Assembly: GCF_035944375.1 (NCBI RefSeq)
Contig: NZ_DASZBE010000011.1
Length of the DNA stretch: 64,000 nucleotides
DNA from: Allobosea sp035944375
GTDB taxonomy: Bacteria; Pseudomonadota; Alphaproteobacteria; Rhizobiales; Beijerinckiaceae
Reading direction: 5' to 3' (one strand)
Shown here: one piece after another, positions 25,123 through 34,937 of the stretch
Numbering within the stretch: position 1 is the first letter of the stretch
Layout of the letters: the number at the start of each line of letters is the position of its first letter
Program-made: the position numbers and the translations under genes
Notes under the pieces: model-generated
What the model saw: the letters and a program-made list of their open reading frames with translations, nothing else
Told to the model about the DNA's origin: nothing
Database searches by the model: none

Positions 25123-25158
25123 GGGCCGGCCGGGCATGCATGCCTGGGCGCTCAGGGG
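25116..25158 (+). promoter_or_regulatory. leuA leader RNA hairpin (attenuator element)
   Basis: 8-bp outer stem CCCCTGAG/CTCAGGGG enclosing the palindrome GGCATGCATGCC. It begins inside the leader stop region. No poly-T follows directly; a smaller hairpin AGAGC-N7-GCTCT with TTC tail (25204-25222) sits right before the leuA ribosome site and may be the decisive switch element. Confidence 0.5.
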
Positions 25159-25229
25159 AGTGACGAGAACGACCTTCCCGATCTGAGGCGCCTGCATCCG
25201 ACGAGAGCGGCGCCAGCTCTTTCAGGACC

Positions 25230-26819
<1,590 letters not shown>

Positions 26820-26892
26820 GACGCGGCCGCGCCCGCGGCGCGGGCGCATGTCGCTGACGATACGTTAACCATACTGGCCTATCGTCGCGGCC

Positions 26893-28275
26893 ATGAGCTC
26901 GACCGACGACAAACCGCCGGATCCGACAGCTGCGTTGCGGTCAGGGTCGCCCCAGTCGCGCTTCCCCCTGATGGGAATCGACGAGACGACCTTGCGCCTG
27001 ATGCGCAGCCTCGGCCCGGTGGTCAAACCCCTGTTGGCGCCGGGCGTCGGATTGCATTTTGATCGGCTGGTCCATCATGACCGCATGAGCGATGCCGCCG
27101 CGCGGTATCGCGACATGCTCGAGCCGCCCCTGGCGGGTCACGCCGCTGCTGTTTTCGACGCGACCTTTGACGATGCCTATCTGCGGTCGCTGGGCGAGGT
27201 GGTGACGGCCGAGGCCGGCACGCCGTTCGGGGCCCGCGCCCATGCCGTGATGATTCTGGCGGCGGTGCGCGCGGCCTTCCCGGAGATCGGCCGGCGGAAC
27301 CGCTTCTCCGGGCGCGCGGCGGCGCAAGCCTGTCAGAAGGTGGTCGAACTCCTGGCCGTCGACCTCGCCTGCACCATGGAGGTTGTCTACCAGATGCAGG
27401 AAGCGCAGGCGATCTGGCGCGGCACCGAGATCGAAAACCTGACCGAAGGCTTCCGGCAGAAAGTGGGCGAGGTGTCCGAAGCCGCCACGCAGGCGTCGGG
27501 CACGCTGGCCAAGGTCGCGGCCGACAGTGCCCATGTCTCGCGCAGCGCCGGCCTGAGCATGACCGAGAGCCGCGAAAGCCTCGGCCGCGTGCGCGAGGCC
27601 GTCCTGCAAACCGTGGTCGCGACGGAGCAGCTCCGGCAATCGATCGGCGAGATCGACCGCAGCACGCGGGCGGGCGCCGACATCGCGCAGCAGGCCGTCA
27701 CAGCCGCCGCAGAGGCGCGGCAGACCATCGAAAGCCTGGCCGGACTCGTCGGCGAGATCGGGTCCGTCGTCAACCTGATCTCCGACATCGCGGCGCAGAC
27801 CAATCTGCTCGCCCTCAACGCCACGATCGAGGCCGCTCGCGCCGGCGAGGCCGGGCGCGGCTTCGCCATCGTCGCCAGCGAGGTCAAGGACCTCTCGGCC
27901 CAGACCACGAACGCGACCGGCACGATCGCGGCGCGCATCGACGCCATCCGAGAGGCGACGCAGCGCTGCGTCGGCTCGATCGCCCGAATCGACGGTTCTG
28001 TCACGGGCATGGCCGACGTCGCCTCCGCCATTGCGAGGGCGCTCGGCGAGCAACTCTCGGTCACCCAGGCGATGGCGCAGGATGCGCAGAGCACCTCCGG
28101 GGAGGTCGAGACGGCGCTCGACATCGTCGCCGAGAGCTTCAGTGCCGTTCAGCGCGTCGGCGCCTCGGTCGAGGAGATGAACGCCCGCTCGGCCTCGGTC
28201 GGCAATGTCGCCGACGAGCTCGCGCGCAGCGTCAACGCGTTCGCGGCTTCGGTGGCCCAGCGGCTCGCGGGCTGA
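26893..28275 (+). CDS. Cytosolic methyl-accepting chemotaxis protein with globin-like sensor domain
   Basis: 460 residues, no membrane segment. The N-terminal 170 residues resemble the sensor globin of HemAT-type receptors (pattern H..VF...FDD.YL...), but the proximal-His position seems to be Glu107 by eye alignment. The C-terminal half is a coiled-coil signalling domain with the hairpin tip IAAQTNLLALNATIEAARAGE, the hallmark of MCPs that bind CheA/CheW. No chemotaxis genes are nearby. It may sense oxygen or another ligand, or have lost haem and sense by protein contact. Confidence 0.85.
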   Translation: MSSTDDKPPDPTAALRSGSPQSRFPLMGIDETTLRLMRSLGPVVKPLLAPGVGLHFDRLVHHDRMSDAAARYRDMLEPPLAGHAAAVFDATFDDAYLRSLGEVVTAEAGTPFGARAHAVMILAAVRAAFPEIGRRNRFSGRAAAQACQKVVELLAVDLACTMEVVYQMQEAQAIWRGTEIENLTEGFRQKVGEVSEAATQASGTLAKVAADSAHVSRSAGLSMTESRESLGRVREAVLQTVVATEQLRQSIGEIDRSTRAGADIAQQAVTAAAEARQTIESLAGLVGEIGSVVNLISDIAAQTNLLALNATIEAARAGEAGRGFAIVASEVKDLSAQTTNATGTIAARIDAIREATQRCVGSIARIDGSVTGMADVASAIARALGEQLSVTQAMAQDAQSTSGEVETALDIVAESFSAVQRVGASVEEMNARSASVGNVADELARSVNAFAASVAQRLAG

Positions 28276-28389
28276 GCCCCCCTGCGAATCCTGTGGATGC
28301 GTCCTCGCGCCCGGCTTGGCGGGCGCGATCCTTGCCTGTCATCGCTTCGAGCCGGTGGTGCCGAGCCGCCTCAGCTGGAGACGATCGCC

Positions 28390-29661
28390 ATGGGCTATTT
28401 CCCGAACTGGACCCTGAAGACCTCCGGCGCCGTCATGCCCGACGAGCGGATGCCGGTCGGCCAGACCGTCATCGCCGGCCTGCAGCATGTCGTCGCCATG
28501 TTCGGCGCGACCGCGCTGGCGCCGATCCTGATGGGGTTCGACCCCAATGTCGCGATCTTCTTCTCGGGCGTGGCGACGCTCTTGTTCTTCATCGTCACGC
28601 GCGGCCAACTGCCGAGCTATCTCGGCTCCTCCTTCGCCTTCATCGGCGTGGTGATCGCGGCCACGGGCTATGCCGGATCCGGCCCCAATCCGAACATTGG
28701 TGTCGCACTGGGCGGCATCATCGCCTGCGGCGCGCTCTATGCCGCGATCGGCCTGCTGGTTCAGGCGGTCGGCACGGCCTGGATCGAGAAGCTGCTGCCG
28801 CCGGTGGTGACGGGAGCGGTGGTCGCCGCGATCGGGCTCAATCTCACCGGCGTGGCCATGAACATGATCTCGGCCAGCGCCTATACGAAATGGATCGCGC
28901 TGTTCACCGTCGTCACGGTCGCGGTCGTGGCGGTCTACAGCCGCGGGTTGGCGCAGCGCCTGCCGATCCTGATCGGCGGCCTGCTCGCCTATGTCGTCTA
29001 TGCGCTGACGGCCGCGAGCTTCGGCGCGCCGCCGGTCGATTTCGGCCGTGTCGCGGCGGCCGCCTGGTTCGGCCTGCCCAACTTCGTCGCGCCGGTGTTC
29101 GACGGCCGGGCAATCGGCCTGATCGCGCCGGTCGCGATCATCCTGGTCGCGGAGAATCTCGGGCACATCAAGGGAATCGCGGTGATGACCGGGCGCAATC
29201 TCGACCCGCTGATCGGCCGCGCCTTCATGGCCGACGGCGTCGCCACCATGATCGCGGGCTCCGGCGGCGGCACCGGCGTGACGACCTATGCCGAGAACAT
29301 GGGCGTCATGGCGGTGACGCGGGTCTATTCGACGCTGGTCTTCGTCGCCGCCGGCATCATCGCGCTGGTGCTGGGCTTCTCGCCCAAGTTCGGCGCCGTC
29401 ATCGGCACGATCCCCGTGGCCGTGCTCGGCGGGCTCGCGGTCGTGGTCTTCGGCCTGATCGCGGCCACGGCGGGACGCATCTGGGTCGAGAGCAAGGTCG
29501 ATTTCGCGCAGCCGAAGAACCTGCTGACGGTCGCGACCGCGCTGATTCTGGGCGCTGGCGACCTCAAGCTGCCGATCTTCGGCTTCGAGCTCGGTGGCAT
29601 CGGCACCGCGACCTTCGGTGCGATCGTGCTCTATCACCTGCTCAACCGCAAGGCGGACTGA
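28390..29661 (+). CDS. UraA/NCS2-family uracil-xanthine permease
   Basis: 423 residues, 12-14 transmembrane helices, proton-coupled nucleobase import. ATG 28390 follows GGAGA and starts MGYFPNWTLK; longer starts add a basic tail with no ribosome site. The N-terminal QHVVAMFGATALAPIL and the substrate site motif AENLGHIKG, with Glu in helix 8, are typical of UraA; ASAYTKW and GTGVTTYAENMGVMA (helix 10) complete the binding site. Uracil is the likely but unproven substrate. Confidence 0.9.
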   Translation: MGYFPNWTLKTSGAVMPDERMPVGQTVIAGLQHVVAMFGATALAPILMGFDPNVAIFFSGVATLLFFIVTRGQLPSYLGSSFAFIGVVIAATGYAGSGPNPNIGVALGGIIACGALYAAIGLLVQAVGTAWIEKLLPPVVTGAVVAAIGLNLTGVAMNMISASAYTKWIALFTVVTVAVVAVYSRGLAQRLPILIGGLLAYVVYALTAASFGAPPVDFGRVAAAAWFGLPNFVAPVFDGRAIGLIAPVAIILVAENLGHIKGIAVMTGRNLDPLIGRAFMADGVATMIAGSGGGTGVTTYAENMGVMAVTRVYSTLVFVAAGIIALVLGFSPKFGAVIGTIPVAVLGGLAVVVFGLIAATAGRIWVESKVDFAQPKNLLTVATALILGAGDLKLPIFGFELGGIGTATFGAIVLYHLLNRKAD

Positions 29662-29820
29662 GCGGGGCCGTTAACCGCTTCGTCAGAGCCCGCGGCGGCT
29701 GCGCCGCGGAGCTCGCATATTTCTGTCGCAGACGGGTGGACAGGGGCGGGGGGCTTTGCTACATCGCCGGCCTGCCTGACGCGGCCTTGGCCGCAGAACG
29801 GCTTGCGCTTCGTGGCGTAT

Positions 29821-29896
<76 letters not shown>

Positions 29897-30307
29897 CGGA
29901 CCTTCCAATAAGATCGGGCACTTACGACGTTCGACAATCTGCCGATCCTGGGTCACATTGGCCCCAGGTCACAGATGTTCAGATTTTTCGGAGCGCGTAG
30001 GCCCCAATCCCGACGAAAACGGCCTTCAAGCGCTCCAGCCGCGGCCTTCGATCGCAGCTCGGCCAGATGAGCCGCAGCGTCTCATCCTCGATCTCCAGCC
30101 ACGAATCCCAAAGGCAGTCCTCCGGCGCCTGCGAAGGATGTCCGCAGCGCACGGGGTGTGCAGGGGATGTCGACCGACCACCGGAGGCTCTGAGAAATGA
30201 ATCCCTCGTCCCTTGACCGAGAAGATATTGAGTTGCCTCCATCGACGGTCTGCGCAGCAGACTACCTTCATCGGCGTCGGCGATGGTCGTCGCGATCGCG
30301 GAACCGA
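29897..30307. other. Intergenic, no confident gene
   Basis: A 411-bp stretch between tRNA-Lys and the 3' end of the AraC gene. Minus-strand frames of up to 115 codons exist; one ends with a natural-looking stretch (LWDSWLEIEDETLRLIWP) that could be a relic of a lost gene. I see no start with a ribosome site and no family. A single GAATCCCAAA at about 30103-30112 matches half of the operator found near 36.6 kb, without a partner half-site. Confidence 0.4.
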
Positions 30308-31321
30308 TCAGAAGCGGAGGAGGCACTCCTTCAGTGTGGTCGGGGAGTCCCCCATGGGCGTCTCACGCCTGATCCCGATGGACTGCCCCGCCACCGCGGC
30401 CGCGCGGACATCGCGCGGGTTGAGGCCGAACTCCTGCTTGAAGGCGCGGCTGAAGCTGGATGCATCCTCGAAGCACAGCGCATCGGCGATGGCGTTGATG
30501 CTGGCGCCGTTGGTGCTGTCGGAGAGATCGGCGTAGCCGCGCAACAGGCGCCGGTGCCTGATGTAGCGGGCGACACCGCCATCGTCCTGGAAGAGGCGGT
30601 AAAGTTGCGTGCGCGACATCCCGACCTCGCGGCAAAGCATCGTCGCGTCGAGCCGCGGCTCACGCAGGTTCCGGTCGATGAACTGCCGGACCTTTTCGCG
30701 CCGGGTCACATTGATCTGGCTGGAGGCCAGGTCGAGCCGGTCCGCAGAGGGGCCGGTACAGGCCAGTACCATGGCGCGAACCGCATTGGTCAGGCGCGGC
30801 ATGTCCGCCGCCTCGAGCTCGCCGAAACTGCGCTGGAGCAGGCTGATATAGTCACCCAGGAGCCGGCCCAGCGGCGTGTCGAGGGCCTGTGCCTGTGCCG
30901 CGTCGAGCAGCGGTGCGAGCTCGCGAAAGCTGTCGCGCGGCAGATACAGCTGAAGCCGCTCGTCGCTGGATCTCTGGCTGACGAGTTCGCGGCCGAGCGA
31001 GGCGACATAGGGCACCGACCCCGGCACGTCGAGGATGAGGCCGCCGCCGCCCGATCCCACCGTCCGGCGATGGCCGAGCGTGATCACCCAATGGTCGATC
31101 GGGTTCGCGCGCAGCAGGGCCGTGCCGCGCATCGCGGTGAGGGCAGGGGCCTTGACGTGGCTGAGGCCGAATTCGTCCAGAGTCCAGACCACGCTGCTCG
31201 CGGCGAAGCCGGCCTCGCTCTCGTTCAGTGCGATGTCGAAGACGCCGTCGAACCAGCCCTGCCACGCATCGAACTGCTCGCGAATGGGCAGGTCCGTCGT
31301 CGTGAAGCGGACTGGAATCAT
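30308..31321 (-). CDS. AraC-family transcriptional regulator A
   Basis: 337 residues from ATG 31321. N-terminal AraC_binding_2 domain (about 1-200), as in regulators of the FeaR/NimR type, and a C-terminal double helix-turn-helix (about 220-315): the first HTH around LDATMLCREVGMSRTQLYRLF and the second around INAIADALCFEDASSFSRAFKQEFG, ending in the AraC signature with NPRDVR. Stands between tRNA-Lys and the abgT operon's end. The second AraC gene at 38199 has the same architecture; either could act on the shared motif near 36.6 and 39.3 kb. Confidence 0.87.
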   Translation of the reverse strand: MIPVRFTTTDLPIREQFDAWQGWFDGVFDIALNESEAGFAASSVVWTLDEFGLSHVKAPALTAMRGTALLRANPIDHWVITLGHRRTVGSGGGGLILDVPGSVPYVASLGRELVSQRSSDERLQLYLPRDSFRELAPLLDAAQAQALDTPLGRLLGDYISLLQRSFGELEAADMPRLTNAVRAMVLACTGPSADRLDLASSQINVTRREKVRQFIDRNLREPRLDATMLCREVGMSRTQLYRLFQDDGGVARYIRHRRLLRGYADLSDSTNGASINAIADALCFEDASSFSRAFKQEFGLNPRDVRAAAVAGQSIGIRRETPMGDSPTTLKECLLRF

Positions 31322-31498
31322 GAGGCCCCCCGGCACGTTCAATGCCGGAGAGTAACATGGCGGGCACGGAAGCAACACGCGCTACGTTGTCCCGCGGACG
31401 CAGCGTTCGGGAAGTGCGAGAATTCGGCGACCTCTACGGCAGCTGGCTCCTGCTTCCGGGTGGAAGCCCGCCTGTCACCAGCGCTTTTGGGTGACCGC

Positions 31499-31729
31499 TC
31501 ACCAGCGGCGGCAGACCTGGACCCGGCGCGTCTGCCAGCGGCCGCGATGGTCGCGGAAGCGCCGCGTCTCCCACCAGCAGCGGCGGCGATGCCAGTTGGC
31601 CTGTTCGGCTCCGCTCTCGGCGGTGAGGCCGGGCGACGAGGCGACCGGTGCCGCGGCGGCGCCGGGTGCGCAGAGGGCAGCAAGGCCCAGCCCGGAGGCC
31701 AGAATGATCGCTCGAACCCACATCGTCAT
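31499..31729 (-). CDS. Small secreted Arg/Trp-rich protein
   Basis: 76 residues. A signal peptide (MTMWVRAIILASGLGLAALCAPGAAAA) is followed by a mature part of about 48 residues dense in Arg (12) and Trp (5) with two Cys (CWWETRRFRDHRGRWQTRR). A cationic, aromatic exported peptide with a likely disulfide. It is downstream of the SLC13 transporter gene on the same strand (38 bp gap), so may be part of the abgT operon. No family recognised. Confidence 0.6.
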   Translation of the reverse strand: MTMWVRAIILASGLGLAALCAPGAAAAPVASSPGLTAESGAEQANWHRRRCWWETRRFRDHRGRWQTRRVQVCRRW

Positions 31730-31767
31730 GTCCTTCCCTGCATGAGGTGGAGAGGTTGGCCCGCCAC

Positions 31768-33609
31768 TCAGAACCGCCAGATCAGCGGCACGATGAAGAC
31801 CGCCACGATGAAGAACCAGATCAGCAGGGGCAGGCCGAGCTTCCAGTAGTCGCTGAAGGCGTAGCCGCCGGGTCCCATGACCATGAGATTGGTCGGGGTG
31901 GCGATCGGGGTCAGGAAGGCGCCGGCCGCCGCGACCGCCGTGCTCATCAGCACCGGCTTGGGCGAGATGCCCATGCTGGCGGCGGCCGCGACGCCGATCG
32001 GGATCACGATCAGCGCGGTCGCGGTGTTGCTGATGAGCTGCCCCATCACCGCGGTCAGGATGAAGAGGCCCGCCAGCAATGCCATCGGCCCGGCATCGCC
32101 GACCATCAACACGAGGCGCTCGGCCAGCAGCTTGGCCGCGCCCGTCTCGACCATCGCCGTCGAGAGCGGCATCATCGCGCCGACGAGGATCACGGTGGTC
32201 CAGCTGATCGCGCGATAGGACTGCTCCACCGTCATGATGCCGGTCAGGATGATGGCGCCGGCGGCGAGCAGGCCCGCCACGGCCGGCGGCACGATGCCGG
32301 TGGCCAGCAACAGCACCATGCCGAACAGGATGACGACGGCCTGCTTGGCGCCGGGGCCCATCGGCACCGCCTGACGGCGCACCAGCTCCGGCGAGCTGAC
32401 CACCAGCACATCGGGGTCGTCGAGATGGGTGTCGAGCGCCTTCCAGGTGCCCTGCAGCAGCATGGTGTCGCCGGCCTGCAGCACGACGCCGCCGGCGTCG
32501 CCGGTGGTCACCTCGCCGACGGTGATCTCGTTGCCCGAGCGCTGGACCGCGAGGATGATCAAATCGCCGCTCTCGGTCACCATGCCCGGGAACACGTTCT
32601 GCCCGATCAGGCCCGAGCGTGGCGGGATGACCACCTCGGCCAGTCCGGAGCGCTTGTTGAACAGCGTCTCCTCGCCTTCGCCGGTCGTCGCGCTCTCGTC
32701 GCGGAAGGCCAGATGCATCGTCGCGGCAAAGGTGGCCGCCGCCTCGGCATCGCCCCGCAGCAGGACATGGTCGCCCTCGGCGATCGCGTTGCGACGTAAG
32801 GGGCCGGCGCTGTCGCCTTCCTGGATGGCGACGAGCTGGAGGCCGGGGAAGGCGGTGAGGTCGATCGAGGCCGCCGGCTGCCCGACATAGGGGCAGGTCG
32901 CGCGCACGCGCAGTTGGTAGATGCCGGTCGCCAGCCCGTATTGCTCGACCAGCGTCTTGGCATGGCGGCTGAAATCGGCCGGCATGGTCGCGCCGTTGCG
33001 CTCCGGCAGGAGCTTCTGGCCAAACAGGATCATGATCGCCATCGAGCCTGCGAGCAGCGGAATGCCGGCGAGCGCGAACTCGAAGAAGCCGAAACCGCCG
33101 ACGCCGGCATCCGCCGCGGCTTCCGAGACAAGGACGTTCACCGGCGTGCCGGTCAACGCGAGCATCGAGCCGGCATGGGCGGCAAAGACCAGCGGCATCA
33201 GCAGCTGAGAGGAGTTGCGCTTGAGCCGCACCGCGATGACCACCACGACCGGCAGAAGCGCCGCCACCGCGCCATTGACGCTGATCAGCGCCGTGAGCAG
33301 GGCCACGAGGCCCATCGTCAACAGCAGCAGGCGCGTGCGGCTTTCCTCGCCCGCACCCTTGATCAGGAGCTGGCCGGCCCAGGCCGTGACGCCGGTGACC
33401 TCGAGGCCGGACGAAACCACGAACAGCGCGGCGATGAAGATGACCGCCGGGTCGCCGAGCCCGCCCAGCGCTTGCGGAAGGGTCAGCACGCCTGTCGCCC
33501 AGAGCGAGAGTGCCGTGCCCATCGCCACCAGCACGACCGGAACCCTGTTCGTGACAAACAGGATGACGGCTGCGGCGATGATCAGGGCGGTATAGGCAAT
33601 GGGGCTCAC
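31768..33609 (-). CDS. SLC13/DASS-type transporter with central RCK_C (TrkA-C) domains
   Basis: 613 residues. Five or six N-terminal transmembrane helices (YTALIIAAAVILFVTN...), then two cytoplasmic RCK_C/TrkA-C domains at about 210-390 (YQLRVRATCPYVGQPAASI and LAEVVIPPRSGLIGQNV), then six more helices with SNTATALIVIPIGVAAA and ATPTNLMVMGPGGY, the two SNT/TNL-type motifs that bind sodium and dicarboxylate. Sodium-coupled anion (sulfate or dicarboxylate) symport is the family activity; the RCK domains suggest ligand gating. Third gene after abgT and the M20 peptidase. A paralogue lies at 57085-58899. Confidence 0.86.
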   Translation of the reverse strand: MSPIAYTALIIAAAVILFVTNRVPVVLVAMGTALSLWATGVLTLPQALGGLGDPAVIFIAALFVVSSGLEVTGVTAWAGQLLIKGAGEESRTRLLLLTMGLVALLTALISVNGAVAALLPVVVVIAVRLKRNSSQLLMPLVFAAHAGSMLALTGTPVNVLVSEAAADAGVGGFGFFEFALAGIPLLAGSMAIMILFGQKLLPERNGATMPADFSRHAKTLVEQYGLATGIYQLRVRATCPYVGQPAASIDLTAFPGLQLVAIQEGDSAGPLRRNAIAEGDHVLLRGDAEAAATFAATMHLAFRDESATTGEGEETLFNKRSGLAEVVIPPRSGLIGQNVFPGMVTESGDLIILAVQRSGNEITVGEVTTGDAGGVVLQAGDTMLLQGTWKALDTHLDDPDVLVVSSPELVRRQAVPMGPGAKQAVVILFGMVLLLATGIVPPAVAGLLAAGAIILTGIMTVEQSYRAISWTTVILVGAMMPLSTAMVETGAAKLLAERLVLMVGDAGPMALLAGLFILTAVMGQLISNTATALIVIPIGVAAAASMGISPKPVLMSTAVAAAGAFLTPIATPTNLMVMGPGGYAFSDYWKLGLPLLIWFFIVAVFIVPLIWRF

Positions 33610-33662
33610 GCGTCAGCTCCTCGTTGGGCCTTCATCGACCGGGCGACCGCCCGAGCGGTCCT

Positions 33663-34874
33663 TCAGTCTTCGAGCGTCGCCATCAGGATGCCGAGCCGGC
33701 AGCCCTTCTCGTATTCGTCGAGCTTCACGAACTCCTTGATCGTGTGGATCTCGGCCTGGCCGGCGCCGATGGTGATGGTCGGCACCCCGGCCTTGTCGAG
33801 CCAGTTCGCGTCGAGCCCGCCATTCGAGAAGATGTAGGTCGGCTCCATACCGAGCATCCCGAGCGCACGGGTGGCGCGCTTCACGACCGGCGAATCCTGG
33901 TCCAGACGGAAGGGCGGGTAGGCCGCCGCGCGCTTGAAGACGACTTCGGCGGTCGCGCCCTCATGGTCGGTCACCGCAGCCTTGGCCTTGGCGAAGGCGG
34001 CCTCGAAGCCGTCGACGATCTGGGTGGCGAAGCTGAGTTCCGGACTGCGCGCCTCGCCCTTGAGGAAGGCGTAGTCGGTGACGACGTTGGTGGCGTCACC
34101 GGCCGGCTTGCCGTTGCGGCCGCCGAAGATGCCGATATTGCTGCTGCCGAAGGCCTCGCCCTTGACGACCTTGCCGAACCAGCCGGCGGCGCGGGCTTCC
34201 GTCAGGCCGATGGCGCCGACCATCGTCGCCGAGATGCCCTTGTCCGGCGCGACGCCGGCATGGGAGGCACGGCCAGTGATCTCGACCTCCCAGTTCTCCT
34301 GGCCGACGGCGCCGATGATCAGCTCGCAAGCGAGCTGGCCGTCGACATTGATGCACATCGCCGGGCTCTTGAGGTCCGCGGGGTTCAGCTCGCGGGCGCC
34401 ATGCAGGCCGCTCTCCTCGCGCACGGTGAACAGCAGCGTGATCGGCGGATGGGGCAGCTTGTTCTTGATCAGCGTCTCGGCCACCACGACGAGCAGCGCG
34501 ACGCCGGTGCGGGCGTCGCCGCCGAGTGCCGTCGTGCCATCGGAGACGATGCGGTCGCCCTCGCGCCGTGGCTTGGCACCGGCGCAGAGCGGCACGGTGT
34601 CGAGATGGGTTGAGAACAGCAGGCGGGGCCCCGGCTTCGTGCCGGGCAGTTCGACGATGAGGTTGCCGGTCTGCGTCGGCAGCGGGATGCGGCTGTTGAC
34701 GTCATCATAGCGGATCGCGGAAGCCGGCACGCCGATCTTGATTAGCGCCTCGCTGACAGCGGCCGCGATCGCGGCCTCCTCTCCGGTGACGCCCTCGACC
34801 GAGAGGAAATTCATCAGATGGTCGATCGCCGCCTCGACATCGAGGGGAATGCTGGCTGTGCTCATGACATCCAT
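33663..34874 (-). CDS. M20-family metallopeptidase (peptidase T-like)
   Basis: 403 residues. Di-zinc peptidase motifs: STHLDTVP (His90, Asp92), GGDARTG (Asp120), EESGLHGA (catalytic Glu153, metal Glu154) and a C-terminal metal His. A dimerisation domain lies at about 200-310. ATG at 34874 or 34865 are both plausible. Lies between an AbgT transporter and an SLC13 transporter, 62 and 53 bp away; in the classical abg system M20 hydrolases cleave p-aminobenzoyl-glutamate that AbgT brings in, so hydrolysis of an imported acyl-amino acid or small peptide is a good guess. Confidence 0.87.
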   Translation of the reverse strand: MDVMSTASIPLDVEAAIDHLMNFLSVEGVTGEEAAIAAAVSEALIKIGVPASAIRYDDVNSRIPLPTQTGNLIVELPGTKPGPRLLFSTHLDTVPLCAGAKPRREGDRIVSDGTTALGGDARTGVALLVVVAETLIKNKLPHPPITLLFTVREESGLHGARELNPADLKSPAMCINVDGQLACELIIGAVGQENWEVEITGRASHAGVAPDKGISATMVGAIGLTEARAAGWFGKVVKGEAFGSSNIGIFGGRNGKPAGDATNVVTDYAFLKGEARSPELSFATQIVDGFEAAFAKAKAAVTDHEGATAEVVFKRAAAYPPFRLDQDSPVVKRATRALGMLGMEPTYIFSNGGLDANWLDKAGVPTITIGAGQAEIHTIKEFVKLDEYEKGCRLGILMATLED

Positions 34875-34937
34875 CCAAGTTGAGGGCCCGTTGTGACGAC
34901 CGGGCCTGGCTTGTTTTTCAGGGTTCGACGCGACGGC

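Noticed and set aside
26829..26847. GC-rich hairpin after leuA as a terminator
   Set aside because: Stem GCGCCCG/CGGGCGC is perfect, but no T tract follows; kept out because the function is unclear.
29979..30326. 115-codon minus-strand frame after tRNA-Lys
   Set aside because: No ribosome site, overlaps the AraC 3' end, and only a short part has natural composition. May be a gene relic but cannot be supported.
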